From Firmicutes bacterium UBA5286 (GTDB lineage Bacteria; Bacillota; Proteinivoracia; UBA4975): 39,970 bases of DNA. Below are positions 30,391-39,843 of this stretch, piece by piece; positions within the stretch are counted from its first letter, which is position 1, and every line of letters begins with the position of its first letter. The translations under genes were made by a program, and so were the position numbers. The notes under the pieces were generated by a model. The model was not told the origin of the DNA. It worked only from the letters and a program-made list of their open reading frames with translations, and made no database searches. Where the stretch lies: assembly GCA_002408465.1 (NCBI GenBank), contig DHSM01000015.1:1-39970 (forward strand), read 5' to 3'.

Positions 30391-31062
30391 TTGAAGGATA
30401 AGAAAATACAAGTTGACGACATAAAAAAGTTGCCTATGGTTCAATCATTTATCGAGACCGGCAATCAGAATCTTGGCGCCATGGGATATACCGAGCACTC
30501 TTACCGCCATGCCGGCCTGGTGTCCAACATTGCTTCCAACATCTTGGAGCGGTTGGACTATTCCCAGCGGGACTGCGAGCTGGTGGCCATTGCCGGCTAC
30601 CTTCATGACATCGGCAATGTAATCACCAGATACAATCATGGCCAGTCCGGGGCCTATCTGGCCATGAAGATTTTGCAGGATCTTGAAATGTCCTGGGACG
30701 AAGTTGCCCTGATCATAGGCGCTATCGGCAATCACGAAGAAGAATACGGACAGCCCGTCAACAAAATTGCCGCCGCCTTGATCTTGGCAGACAAATCTGA
30801 TGTGCACAGCTCTAGGGTGCGCAATCCCGATGTGGCCAATTTTGACATTCACGACCGGGTCAATTTCGCCGTCAAGCATTCTTTTCTGCGGGTAGATTCC
30901 TCCAAGCGGATTATCACTCTGGAACTGACAATTGACACCGAGGTCAGCGGCGTCATGGAATATTTTGAGATCTTCCTGACCAGGATGGTCATGTGCCGGC
31001 GGGCGGCAGCCGCCCTGGACAGTTCTTTTTCTCTGGTGATTAATGAAACCAAGTTACTGTAA
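30391..31062 (+). CDS. HD-domain phosphohydrolase-like protein
   Basis: 223 aa from TTG 30391, 7 bases after AAAAGGAG. HD-superfamily residues are visible: 'EHSYRHAGLVSNIA' (first His), 'GYLHDIGN' (HD pair) and 'AIGNHEEEYG', with a later Asp in 'LILADKSDVH'. HD proteins hydrolyse phosphate esters of nucleotides using two metals; the substrate here is unknown. It stands directly before secD, as seen in other clostridia, but has its own promoter. Confidence 0.85.
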   Translation: MKDKKIQVDDIKKLPMVQSFIETGNQNLGAMGYTEHSYRHAGLVSNIASNILERLDYSQRDCELVAIAGYLHDIGNVITRYNHGQSGAYLAMKILQDLEMSWDEVALIIGAIGNHEEEYGQPVNKIAAALILADKSDVHSSRVRNPDVANFDIHDRVNFAVKHSFLRVDSSKRIITLELTIDTEVSGVMEYFEIFLTRMVMCRRAAAALDSSFSLVINETKLL

Positions 31063-31092
31063 TTTGAGCCCAAACAACAGATTTGGAATTCG

Positions 31093-31122
31093 TTGACACC
31101 TTGCTCTGGACAAGGTTATAAT
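31093..31122 (+). promoter_or_regulatory. Sigma-A promoter of secDF with an internal palindrome
   Basis: TTGACA (31093-31098), an 18-base spacer and TATAAT (31117-31122). The spacer contains CCTTG (31099-31103) and CAAGG (31111-31115), a 5-bp inverted repeat placed where a repressor could act. Confidence 0.8.
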
Positions 31123-31160
31123 GTTAAAAGTATTGCTGATTGAGGAAGGAGAGAGTGGCG

Positions 31161-32519
31161 ATGACTCAGTGGACAAAACTGCTGACGCTTATTCTCATAA
31201 TGACAACAATTGCCGCGGCCGCGGCCCTTTCGGTGCCGGTGATTGTCCGGGAGATTAATCTCGGAATCGACCTGCGGGGCGGCGTCTATGTCCTTTTGGA
31301 GGCCCAGACCGCTGAAGATGGCGGAGAGCAAACACCTGGGGACGGTGAAGCTGTGGCTCAGGAGCCTCTGGGCTGGTGGCAGAAGGTAACTGCTTGGTTT
31401 GACGGCCTCTTTGGTGGGAAGGAAGGCCAGGAAGCCGGCGGCATCTCCGCCGATGACATGGCTGCCACCGTCGCTGTTCTTCGCAACCGGGTTGACAGCT
31501 TTGGCCTGACCGAACCGATTATTCAGCGGGAAGGGGAACGGCGCATCCGCATTGAACTGGCTACTGACCCAACCAAACCCGAACAGAGCCAGAGGGAAAT
31601 CCTTGAGACAATAGGCAAGACTGCCTTGCTTGAATTCAAGGATGCCAGCGGCAAGACGGTGCTTACCGGGGCCAATCTCACCGTCGCTCAGGCGGTATAC
31701 CAGACAGATGAATTTGGCCGCCAGGTGCCTATGGTATCCCTGGAATTTGACAGCAAGGGCGCACAGATTTTTGCCGAACTTACAGCTTCCCACATTGGGC
31801 AGCAAGTTCCAATTTACCTGGATGGGGAGGTTATCTCCGCTCCCCAGGTCCGCACTGCGATTACCGACGGCAAGGCTGTAATCACAGGAATCGGCAGTAT
31901 TGATGAAGCTGCCCGGCTGGCCAACTTGCTGCGCTCCGGCGCCCTGCCCCTGGAGATGGTCCAGCTGGAAGTCCGCACCGTCGGCCCCACTTTGGGCAGC
32001 GATTCGCTGCTGAAAAGCCTTTGGGCGGGGTTGATTGGCATGGGTCTGGTTATGCTCTTCATGTTTGCATTCTACCGCCTGCCCGGACTGATCGCTTCCT
32101 TTGCCCTGTTAGGATACAGTGTGATTCTGCTTGACGTCTTGGTAGCGTTAAAAGCCGTCCTCACCTTGCCGGGCATTGCCGGGATCATCCTCACTGTGGG
32201 CATGGCAGTCGATGCAAATGTCATCATCTTTGAGCGGCTCAAGGAAGAACTGAAAAACGGCAAGACCCATCGGGCCAGCATGTTTGCAGCCTTTGACAAG
32301 GCACTGTCCTCTATCCTGGACGGGAACATTACTACCCTGATTGTGGCCGCCATTCTCTATGCCCTGGGCACAGGGCCGATTCGCGGCTTTGCCGTAACCC
32401 TTTCCCTTGGCATTATCTGCAGCATGTTTACCGCCATCGTCGTCACCCGAATGATGATGAATTACCTGGTGGACTCAAATATTGTGAAAAACAATTGGCT
32501 GTTGGGGGTGAACAGGTAA
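31161..32519 (+). CDS. secD: Protein translocase subunit SecD
   Basis: 452 aa; ATG 31161 has GGAAGGAG upstream at good spacing. N-terminal helix, then 'LGIDLRGGVYVLLEA'. The periplasmic P1 region continues after an insertion of about 45 residues rich in Glu, Gly and Trp (about 47-92) that typical SecD proteins lack. C-terminal RND-type membrane domain with 'GMAVDANVIIFERLKEEL' containing the proton-relay Asp. SecDF uses the proton or sodium gradient to pull exported proteins. One-base overlap with secF. Confidence 0.95.
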   Translation: MTQWTKLLTLILIMTTIAAAAALSVPVIVREINLGIDLRGGVYVLLEAQTAEDGGEQTPGDGEAVAQEPLGWWQKVTAWFDGLFGGKEGQEAGGISADDMAATVAVLRNRVDSFGLTEPIIQREGERRIRIELATDPTKPEQSQREILETIGKTALLEFKDASGKTVLTGANLTVAQAVYQTDEFGRQVPMVSLEFDSKGAQIFAELTASHIGQQVPIYLDGEVISAPQVRTAITDGKAVITGIGSIDEAARLANLLRSGALPLEMVQLEVRTVGPTLGSDSLLKSLWAGLIGMGLVMLFMFAFYRLPGLIASFALLGYSVILLDVLVALKAVLTLPGIAGIILTVGMAVDANVIIFERLKEELKNGKTHRASMFAAFDKALSSILDGNITTLIVAAILYALGTGPIRGFAVTLSLGIICSMFTAIVVTRMMMNYLVDSNIVKNNWLLGVNR

Positions 32520-33427
32520 TGGACTTTATCGGCAAAAGAAGACTGTGGTTCATTATCGCCCTCTGCATTATTGCCCTTGGCTGCGCTTTCCTGATTTTTC
32601 GGGGATTGAACTTTGGCATTGACTTCACTGGCGGTACCAGGCTGATGCTTAACCTGCCCGGGGGATTTACCACATCTCAGGTTCGGGATGTCCTCAGCAA
32701 AGTTGAAGCCACAGATGCCTCAGACCGCACTGTCACCCTGGAGAACAGTTATATTCAAAAGGTGATTGGCGCTGGCGGCGAGGAAGTTGTCATCCGCACC
32801 GTGACCTTGACTGAAGACGAGCGTGCTAAGCTCTTGACCGCAATCGCGGTCGAGTGGCCGGAATTCAGCGAAAAAGACATCAGGAATGTAGAAAATGTAG
32901 GGCCTGTAGTTGGGGGCGAATTGTTGCGCAACGCTTTGCTGGCGTTGTTGCTGGCCTCTGTTGGCATGGTAATCTATATCAGCTTCCGCTTTCAGCTGAA
33001 GTTCGCAGTGGCGGCCATGGCAGCCCTTCTCTTTGACGCCTTTGTTGTCATTGCCGCTTTCTCGGTCTTTAAGCTGGAGCTGAACAGTCCCTTTGTAGCC
33101 TCAGTGCTGACCATAGTGGGTTATTCTATCAACGACACCATTGTAATCTTTGACCGAATCAGGGAAAATCTCAAGTATAACCCCGGCCTCAAGGCGCTGC
33201 CCGAGACTGTCAACCTCAGCATCAATCAGAGCCTGAGAAGGAGCATCAACACCTCTTTGACGACCCTGTTAGTTGTGGGAGTCTTGTTGTTTGCAGGCGG
33301 CGACACCCTCAAGCCCTTTGCCTTGCCCTTGTTTATTGGCATAATCAGCGGCACTTTTTCCTCGATATTTTTAGCCAGTCCCTTGTGGTATGTACTGAAA
33401 ATAAGGGAAAGAAAAGCACGTGCGTAA
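32519..33427 (+). CDS. secF: Protein translocase subunit SecF
   Basis: 302 aa; ATG 32519 overlaps the secD stop (TAATG). Begins MDFIGKRRLWFIIALCIIALG, followed by 'LNFGIDFTGGTRL'; the membrane domain includes 'VGYSINDTIVIFDRIRENL' with the conserved Asp. Partner of SecD. Confidence 0.96.
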   Translation: MDFIGKRRLWFIIALCIIALGCAFLIFRGLNFGIDFTGGTRLMLNLPGGFTTSQVRDVLSKVEATDASDRTVTLENSYIQKVIGAGGEEVVIRTVTLTEDERAKLLTAIAVEWPEFSEKDIRNVENVGPVVGGELLRNALLALLLASVGMVIYISFRFQLKFAVAAMAALLFDAFVVIAAFSVFKLELNSPFVASVLTIVGYSINDTIVIFDRIRENLKYNPGLKALPETVNLSINQSLRRSINTSLTTLLVVGVLLFAGGDTLKPFALPLFIGIISGTFSSIFLASPLWYVLKIRERKARA

Positions 33428-33434
33428 AGATGAG

Positions 33435-33460
33435 CCCGGGGTCAGCCCCCGGGTTTTCTT
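33435..33460 (+). terminator. Terminator of secDF
   Basis: CCCGGGG (33435-33441) and CCCCGGG (33447-33453), then TTTTCTT. Confidence 0.8.
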
Positions 33461-33525
33461 GTGCTCCTGCAGGAAAATTCCCCTGGCTTGCCGAATTTCT
33501 AAGGGAGGACCGGAGGTGTTTTAGT

Positions 33526-35955
33526 TTGAATTCCAACAATATCAGTCCTGTTATTCCCCTCCGCCCCCGCTGGAATGTGAGGGGGGGGGAGGCTGGCGCC
33601 ATCTCTGCCTTGGCAAGTTCTATCAGGGCGCTGGTTGAGCAGGAATTGAAGAATTGCGCCAATCCCAGGACACAGAAACTATATAAAAAACTTCAGGCCC
33701 AGGATCTTAAGGTATTGGCTGCCCTCCTCATCAATCGGGGGGTGGACAGCGGACAAGGGGCTTTAGATTTCCTTGTGCCTGATCTTGCCCGGCTCCATCC
33801 CTGGCAGCTCTTGCCGGATATTGACAAGGCTATAGCCAGGCTGGAGCTTGCCCGTCAGCGCCGGGAAAAAGTCTTTATTCACGGTGACTACGATGCCGAC
33901 GGCATTACTGCCACTGCCCTGCTGGTTATGGCCCTGGAGAATTGGGGGCTTGAGGTTCGCTATTATCTGCCTCACCGCATTGAGGACGGGTATGGGCTTA
34001 GCAGGGCAGGGATCAACCAGGGAGCTGAAGAGGGCTGCAGTCTCTTGCTGACAGTGGACTGCGGCATCAGCAACCCAGATGAAGTGGAACTGGCCAAGAG
34101 TTTAGGAATGGATGTTATCATTACCGACCATCACCTGCCTCCCCAGCAGCTCCCCAGGGCTTTGGCGGTAGTCAATCCCAAGCTGGCGGATTCCCGTTAT
34201 CCCTTTCCGGAACTGGCAGGAGTAGGTGTGGCCTGGAAGTTGGCCTGCGCCCTGGAACTGGGTTCTGCAGTCAATGCTGCCTGCCTGCAGCTGGCTGCCC
34301 TGGGCACGGTGGCAGATTTGGTCCCCTTGACCGGTGAAAACCGCATCATCACCAGTCTGGGTTTAAAGGAAATAAACGCCAGTCCCCTGCCTGGCATTGC
34401 CGCCCTGGCGGAGGTGGCAGGGTGCCAGCTGGGACATCTGGATTCCCAGGACATTGCCTTTGGCCTGGCCCCCCGTTTAAATGCCGTAGGGCGAATGGAC
34501 AGCCCCATGCCGGCAGCGGCGCTGCTCTTGGAAACTGATGCAGTCTCAGCCGCCCGGTATGCTCAAGTGCTGGATGAAGAGAACAGGCTGCGCCGGCAGA
34601 TTGGAGAAGAAATCTTCGCGCAAGCTTTGGTAAAGGCTGAGGAACAAATGCGCCTAGGGCGCAGACTGCTGGTGCTCCATGGCAGGGATTGGCATGCCGG
34701 CGTCATTGGCATTGTGGCCTCCAAGGTCTTGGAACGTTTCTACAGGCCGACAATTGTCTTATGCGGCAAAGAAGAACTGACGGGTTCAGCCAGGAGCGTG
34801 GCTGGATTTGACATCCATGCCGCCCTTTTGGCAGTGTCCGGGCATTTAGCCAATTTCGGGGGACATCCGGGAGCGGCAGGGCTAACTATGGCAGAGGCGG
34901 ATTTGGGACCCCTAGTCCTGGCCCTTGAGGAGTACGCTGTTGAAGCCAAGCTTGATTCTTTGCTGCAGCCGGTCTTGAAGTTAGAGGCCAGCCTGGGTCC
35001 TGAGGATATCTCAATGGAACTGGTGGATACTGTGGCCCTGCTCAGGCCCTTTGGCTTTGGCAACCCCGAACCGGTTTTTGCTGTGGACGGATTTACTGCC
35101 GGCGCTCTCAGCCTGGTGGGTGCAGATAAAAGACATCTTCGCTTGCGCTTGGACAATCCAGGCAAGAGAGGCGGTATTTGGGCAATTGGATTTAGCAAGG
35201 CCCATTTGGTACATAATATCGATTCAGGGGCGCCAGTGGAGTTGGCGGGGATTTTGCATTTAAACAGGTGGAAGGGAATGACCCGGGTGCAGCTGCAGTT
35301 TTCTGATTTTCACGGTCCCCGGCGGCTGTTGCTGGCTGGAAGAGAGATAATTGATCGCCGGGGTCAGGGGGAACCCTGGCTGACGGAACTGGCTTCCGCC
35401 CCGGGTACGGTGTTCTTTGCCAACACCCTGTGGCGGGCCAGGCGAATGCTGGCCGGGAAAGTCGATTGCTGCCGAGTGATCATTCTGCCCCCTGACAAGT
35501 ACAGGGAAAAAGTGTATAATTTAAGGGCCGAACAGTATTGCTTTCTTGACCCGGCCTGGAATAATGAGCAGCTGCGGGATATAATTGCTCTGCTTCCCCG
35601 CCATTGCCGCCTCCACTTTTTTGGCGGCGCTGTTCCCGAAGATGTTCTACAGCCTAATCTCAATCTCCTCCGCCTCTTTTACAAGGGCTGGCGGAATAAA
35701 AACGGGGAGCAGGATTTGCTCAGCCTCTTGCCGGCGGATTTGGCCGAGCCCTTGTTGCTGGAAAGGGTGCTGGGGATTTTCGCCGAAGCGGGTCTAGCTG
35801 GCAAAAGTGGCGAGGGTTGGACACTGGCGCCTGTACAGGGCAATGTGGACTTGACTCTGACTAAAGCCTGGAGGGAATATGGCGCCCAGTTGGCAGCTTA
35901 CCGGGATTGGCTCAAAGGCTTTTCTTCGCAGAGTATAAATCAAATGTTAGCCTGA
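33526..35955 (+). CDS. recJ: Single-stranded-DNA-specific exonuclease RecJ
   Basis: 809 aa from TTG 33526, 6 bases after CGGAGGTG; upstream in-frame starts would read through the secF terminator. DHH domain with HGDYDADG (about 119-126), VDCG (177) and TDHH (201); DHHA1 with GGHPGAAG (about 445-452); then an OB-like domain and a long C-terminal extension as in Bacillus-type RecJ (about 780 aa). It degrades ssDNA 5' to 3' with Mn2+ or Mg2+ in recombination and mismatch repair. Confidence 0.95.
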   Translation: MNSNNISPVIPLRPRWNVRGGEAGAISALASSIRALVEQELKNCANPRTQKLYKKLQAQDLKVLAALLINRGVDSGQGALDFLVPDLARLHPWQLLPDIDKAIARLELARQRREKVFIHGDYDADGITATALLVMALENWGLEVRYYLPHRIEDGYGLSRAGINQGAEEGCSLLLTVDCGISNPDEVELAKSLGMDVIITDHHLPPQQLPRALAVVNPKLADSRYPFPELAGVGVAWKLACALELGSAVNAACLQLAALGTVADLVPLTGENRIITSLGLKEINASPLPGIAALAEVAGCQLGHLDSQDIAFGLAPRLNAVGRMDSPMPAAALLLETDAVSAARYAQVLDEENRLRRQIGEEIFAQALVKAEEQMRLGRRLLVLHGRDWHAGVIGIVASKVLERFYRPTIVLCGKEELTGSARSVAGFDIHAALLAVSGHLANFGGHPGAAGLTMAEADLGPLVLALEEYAVEAKLDSLLQPVLKLEASLGPEDISMELVDTVALLRPFGFGNPEPVFAVDGFTAGALSLVGADKRHLRLRLDNPGKRGGIWAIGFSKAHLVHNIDSGAPVELAGILHLNRWKGMTRVQLQFSDFHGPRRLLLAGREIIDRRGQGEPWLTELASAPGTVFFANTLWRARRMLAGKVDCCRVIILPPDKYREKVYNLRAEQYCFLDPAWNNEQLRDIIALLPRHCRLHFFGGAVPEDVLQPNLNLLRLFYKGWRNKNGEQDLLSLLPADLAEPLLLERVLGIFAEAGLAGKSGEGWTLAPVQGNVDLTLTKAWREYGAQLAAYRDWLKGFSSQSINQMLA

Positions 35956-35979
35956 GAGATTAAACAGAGGAGGATAAGT

Positions 35980-36501
35980 ATGAATTTAAAAGAATCAATA
36001 CGCATAATACCTGATTTCCCAAAACCCGGCATTCAGTTTATTGACATTACCACAATGCTCAAGGATGGCAAGGCGATGAAATACGCCTTTGACCAACTGG
36101 CGGCAATGGTCGGGCACCTGGAGATAGATTTGCTCGTAGGCCCGGAAGCCCGGGGATTCCTGGTGGGGGCGCCCCTGGCATACAAGCTTGGCGCCGGCTT
36201 TATACCGGTGCGCAAATCGGGCAAGCTGCCCGGGGAGGTTATCGAAGCCAGCTACCAGCTGGAGTATGGCCAGGATACCCTGCAGATTCATAAAGACGCA
36301 ATTACTCCCGGCGCCAAAGTCCTGGTGGTCGATGATTTGCTGGCCACCGGCGGCACCGTCTGGTCGACAGCCGACCTGGTGCGCAGCCTGGGAGGGGAAA
36401 TTGTCGGCTTTGCCTTTCTCATTGAACTGACCTTCCTCAAGGGAAGGGATAAACTGGGCAACTACCCGGTCTTTTCACTTTTGGAGTTTGATTCCGAATA
36501 G
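35980..36501 (+). CDS. apt: Adenine phosphoribosyltransferase
   Basis: 173 aa, with AGAGGAGG before ATG 35980. The PRPP-binding loop reads VLVVDDLLATGGT, the N-terminal part has 'IPDFPKPGIQFIDITTML' and the middle 'GPEARGFLVG' and 'VRKSGKLPG', all canonical. Converts adenine plus PRPP to AMP. Placed between recJ and relA as in Bacillus. Confidence 0.97.
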   Translation: MNLKESIRIIPDFPKPGIQFIDITTMLKDGKAMKYAFDQLAAMVGHLEIDLLVGPEARGFLVGAPLAYKLGAGFIPVRKSGKLPGEVIEASYQLEYGQDTLQIHKDAITPGAKVLVVDDLLATGGTVWSTADLVRSLGGEIVGFAFLIELTFLKGRDKLGNYPVFSLLEFDSE

Positions 36502-36527
36502 AGCCGGCCAAGGGGTGGTGGAGACTA

Positions 36528-38678
36528 ATGACCCTGGAGCAGATTTATGACAACATTGCTAAGTACGCCCCGGATTTCGACCGGGGCCTTATTGAACGCG
36601 CCTGGAAACTGGCAGAATCTGCTCATTCCGGACAGGTTCGGGAATCAGGGGAGGCCTATATCATCCATCCCCTGGCGGTAGCGGAAATCCTTACCGAGCT
36701 GGAGCAGGATCTGGAAACTGTGGCGGCGGGGATTTTGCATGATGTGGTTGAAGACACTGAAATCACTTTGGCTGACATCGAGGCTGAATTCGGCCCCGAA
36801 ATTGCCCTGCTGGTGGATGGGGTGACCAAGCTGATGCGCCTGCGCTTTCAGTCCAAGGCTCAGCAGCAGGCGGAAAACCTGCGCAAGATGTTTATGGCCA
36901 TGGCCAGCGACTTCCGGGTCATTCTCATCAAGTTTGCCGACCGCCTGCACAATATGCGCACACTGGACTATCTGCCTGCGTCCAGGCAGAAGGATATGGC
37001 CAGAGAAACCCTGGAGATTTATGCCCCCCTGGCCCACCGCCTGGGAATCTTCAGGTTTAAATGGGAGCTGGAGGACCTGTCCTTTCGCTACCTGCACCCG
37101 CGGGAATATTATAGCCTGGTGGCGGAATTGCGCCAGCGCCGCGCCGAGCGGGAAGAGATCATGCACCGGATCATCGATTATCTCTCGGCCAGCTTGACAG
37201 AGGCCGGTCTTAAGGCCGACATTACCGGGCGGCCAAAGCATCTGTACAGCATTTGGCAAAAGATGACCCAGCAGCAAAAAGAACTGAGCGAGATCTACGA
37301 TCTCACCGCTATCCGGGTGGTGGTCAACACCGTTCGGGACTGCTATACCGTGCTAGGCCAGATCCATCACTTGTGCAAGCCCATTCCCGGCCACTTTAAG
37401 GACTACATCGCCATGCCCAAAAGCAACGGCTACCAGTCCCTGCACACCACTGTGGTGGCCCTGAAGGGCAATCCGGTGGAGGTGCAGATTCGCACCTGGG
37501 ATATGCACAGGATGGCGGAATACGGCTTGGCCGCCCATTGGCGCTATAAGGAAGGCGGCAAAGGCGACCGTCAGTTTGAGGAAAAGCTGGCCTGGCTCCG
37601 TCAGTTTATGGAGTGGCAGACAGAAACCAAAGATACCAATGAGTTTATCGAAACCTTAAAGGTTGACCTCTTTGATGATGAGGTGCTGGTCTTTACTCCC
37701 AAGGGTGATGTCATTGATTTGCCCATTGGGGCAGTGCCTTTGGACTTTGCCTATCGCATCCATACGGATATCGGCAACAGCACCGTGGGCTCTAAAGTAA
37801 ATGGCAAGCTTGTCCCCCTGGACCACCAACTCCAGACTGGGGATATTGTCGAGATTATCACCCAGAAAGGGGCGACTCCCAGCCGGGACTGGCTGAAGAC
37901 GGTCAAGTCTTCTCAGGCCAGGACCAAGATTCGCCAATGGTTCAAACGGGAGGGCCGGGAACAGAATATTGAAAAGGGCCGGGAGCTTTTGCTCCGGGAG
38001 CTCAAGCGCTTTGGTTTGGCGCTGGCAGAAATTGATTCCGAGGTCTTTGCCTCGGTGCTCAAGCGCTATAATTATCAAGATGACCAAGAGGATGATTTCT
38101 TTGCCGCCTTGGGCTATGGCGGTCTCAGTACTGTCTCGGTGGGCCGGCGGATTTACGAAGGCGTGGTTAAGCTCAGGGAAAAGGAAATGACCCTGGCCGA
38201 TGTGGAAGTGATCAAGGGCGAAGCCTCCAAATCCGAGGCCGGGATAACGGTTAAAGGCGTGGATAACCTTTTGGTTCACTTTTCCCGCTGTTGCAAACCC
38301 TTGCCCGGCGACGAAATTGTCGGCTATGTCACCAGGGGCCGAGGCATATCTATTCACAGGGAAGACTGTTCCAACATCCGGGCGGCTGCCCCTGAGCGCT
38401 TGCTGGAAGTGCAATGGGGAAGTTCCGAGAATCAAATCTTCCCTGTGGAACTGGTTATCAACGCCTGGGACAGGAAAGGGCTGCTTCAGGAAATTATGAA
38501 TGTCCTGGGCGAGCTCAAGGCCAACATCCTAAGCATTAACGGCAGCGGCCTCAAGGACGGCTCGGCCCAGGTTCACCTGACGGTGGAAGTGCACAGCCTG
38601 GAGCATCTCAGCAAGATCAGCGATAAGCTCAAGACCGTCAAATCAATTATGGAGGTCAGCAGGCAAACGAGAGCCTGA
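36528..38678 (+). CDS. relA: Bifunctional (p)ppGpp synthetase/hydrolase RelA/SpoT
   Basis: 716 aa, ATG 36528. The HD hydrolase domain is intact (HPLAVAEIL, AGILHDVVEDT, 'FADRLHNMRTL'). The synthetase domain has 'YDLTAIRVVV', 'KDYIAMPKSNGYQSLHTTV' and 'VEVQIRTWDMHRMAEYG'. Then come TGS (VFTPKGDVIDLPIGAVPLDFAY), a zinc-finger/helical region with 'HFSRCCKPLPGDEIVGY', and a C-terminal ACT domain. Rel controls the stringent response to amino-acid starvation at the ribosome. Both activities are predicted to be functional. Confidence 0.97.
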   Translation: MTLEQIYDNIAKYAPDFDRGLIERAWKLAESAHSGQVRESGEAYIIHPLAVAEILTELEQDLETVAAGILHDVVEDTEITLADIEAEFGPEIALLVDGVTKLMRLRFQSKAQQQAENLRKMFMAMASDFRVILIKFADRLHNMRTLDYLPASRQKDMARETLEIYAPLAHRLGIFRFKWELEDLSFRYLHPREYYSLVAELRQRRAEREEIMHRIIDYLSASLTEAGLKADITGRPKHLYSIWQKMTQQQKELSEIYDLTAIRVVVNTVRDCYTVLGQIHHLCKPIPGHFKDYIAMPKSNGYQSLHTTVVALKGNPVEVQIRTWDMHRMAEYGLAAHWRYKEGGKGDRQFEEKLAWLRQFMEWQTETKDTNEFIETLKVDLFDDEVLVFTPKGDVIDLPIGAVPLDFAYRIHTDIGNSTVGSKVNGKLVPLDHQLQTGDIVEIITQKGATPSRDWLKTVKSSQARTKIRQWFKREGREQNIEKGRELLLRELKRFGLALAEIDSEVFASVLKRYNYQDDQEDDFFAALGYGGLSTVSVGRRIYEGVVKLREKEMTLADVEVIKGEASKSEAGITVKGVDNLLVHFSRCCKPLPGDEIVGYVTRGRGISIHREDCSNIRAAAPERLLEVQWGSSENQIFPVELVINAWDRKGLLQEIMNVLGELKANILSINGSGLKDGSAQVHLTVEVHSLEHLSKISDKLKTVKSIMEVSRQTRA

Positions 38679-38707
38679 TTCCAGGCTGGGAATTAGAGGT
38701 GAAGACT

Positions 38708-39154
38708 ATGCGCATTGTCATCCAGAGGGTATCCCGGGCTTCTGTCCGGGTGGAGGGCAAAGTGACAGGAGAGATTGGCCCTGGCTTGATGGTCCTGGTA
38801 GGGGTGGGAACAGAGGACACCAGCCTTGATGCCAAATATCTGGCGGACAAGACCGCCAACCTGCGAATCTTTGCCGATGCCCAAGGGAATATGAACCTGT
38901 CTCTGCTGGATACCGGCGGGGAAGCTTTGGTGGTCAGCCAGTTTACCCTGTATGGCGATTGCCGCAGGGGCCGCCGCCCTTCCTGGCATCTGGCCGCCCA
39001 GCCCGATCTGGGCAATAAGTTGTATCAGGAGTTTTGCCGCTGCCTGGCTGAGTGGGGAATTCATGTGGAGACGGGGATTTTTGGCGCTATGATGGCTGTG
39101 GAAATTCATAATGACGGTCCGGTGACTTTGGCGCTGGACAGCAAAGGTGTTTGA
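38708..39154 (+). CDS. dtd: D-aminoacyl-tRNA deacylase
   Basis: 148 aa; ATG 38708 is preferred because GAGGTG lies about 6 bases upstream and the product begins MRIVIQRVSRASVRV, the family N-terminus. The active-site motifs 'VSQFTLYGD' and 'NDGPVTL' (Gly-cisPro) are present. Removes D-amino acids from mischarged tRNA. Follows relA as in Bacillus. Confidence 0.96.
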   Translation: MRIVIQRVSRASVRVEGKVTGEIGPGLMVLVGVGTEDTSLDAKYLADKTANLRIFADAQGNMNLSLLDTGGEALVVSQFTLYGDCRRGRRPSWHLAAQPDLGNKLYQEFCRCLAEWGIHVETGIFGAMMAVEIHNDGPVTLALDSKGV

Positions 39155-39164
39155 GGTGATAATT

Positions 39165-39788
39165 ATGGAATATAAAATTCTGCCCGTTGGCAGCATGGGC
39201 ACAAACTGCTACCTGGCCTGGTGCTTGAAGAGCAAAGAGGCTCTTGTCATCGATCCCGGCTTTGAGCCGCAAACAGTCCTCAGGGAAATCGAGGCACTGG
39301 GGCTGAAGGTAAAATATATAGTAAACACCCATGGGCACATGGACCATATCGGCGGCAACCAAGAGCTGCACTCTGCCCTGAATTGCCCCATCGCCATTGG
39401 CTGCGAGGATGCCTTAATGCTCACCGATGCCCACTATAATCTTTCCAACATGATGCGGAACCCTGTACTCAGTCCTGCCCCTCAGATTTTGCTCCAAGAA
39501 GGGGACAGCCTGGATTTTGGCGCCTGTTCTTTGCAGGTGCTCTCTACCCCCGGCCATACTCCGGGGGGAATCAGTCTCTATGGCCATGGGCTTCTCTTTT
39601 GCGGTGATACTTTGTTTAAACAATCAATCGGCCGTTCGGATTTGCCCGGCGGCGACCACAGCCAGCTGATTCAAGCAATCAAAACAAAGCTTTTGCCCCT
39701 GCCCGGGGAAACCAAGGTGCTGCCGGGCCACGGGCCTGAAACCACCTTGGCCCTTGAGGAGGCCAGCAACCCCTGGCTGCAGGGATAA
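39165..39788 (+). CDS. Metallo-beta-lactamase-fold hydrolase (glyoxalase II-like)
   Basis: 207 aa; ATG 39165 behind GAGGTGA. The metal ligands are all visible: THGHMDHIGG (HxHxDH), TPGHTPGG, CGDTLF and LPGHG. This short form lacks the C-terminal domain of true glyoxalase II and belongs to the YcbL/YqgX-like group, often encoded after dtd in Firmicutes. The substrate is probably a thioester or related ester. Confidence 0.92.
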   Translation: MEYKILPVGSMGTNCYLAWCLKSKEALVIDPGFEPQTVLREIEALGLKVKYIVNTHGHMDHIGGNQELHSALNCPIAIGCEDALMLTDAHYNLSNMMRNPVLSPAPQILLQEGDSLDFGACSLQVLSTPGHTPGGISLYGHGLLFCGDTLFKQSIGRSDLPGGDHSQLIQAIKTKLLPLPGETKVLPGHGPETTLALEEASNPWLQG

Positions 39789-39843
39789 AGCTGCCCTTTT
39801 TCGGCATAATACCTGTACGGATTGTGCCAAAGGAGGGGTCAGG

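Noticed and set aside
32653..33036. Minus- and plus-strand frames inside secF
   Set aside because: Overlap the clearly conserved SecF frame and show no family features.
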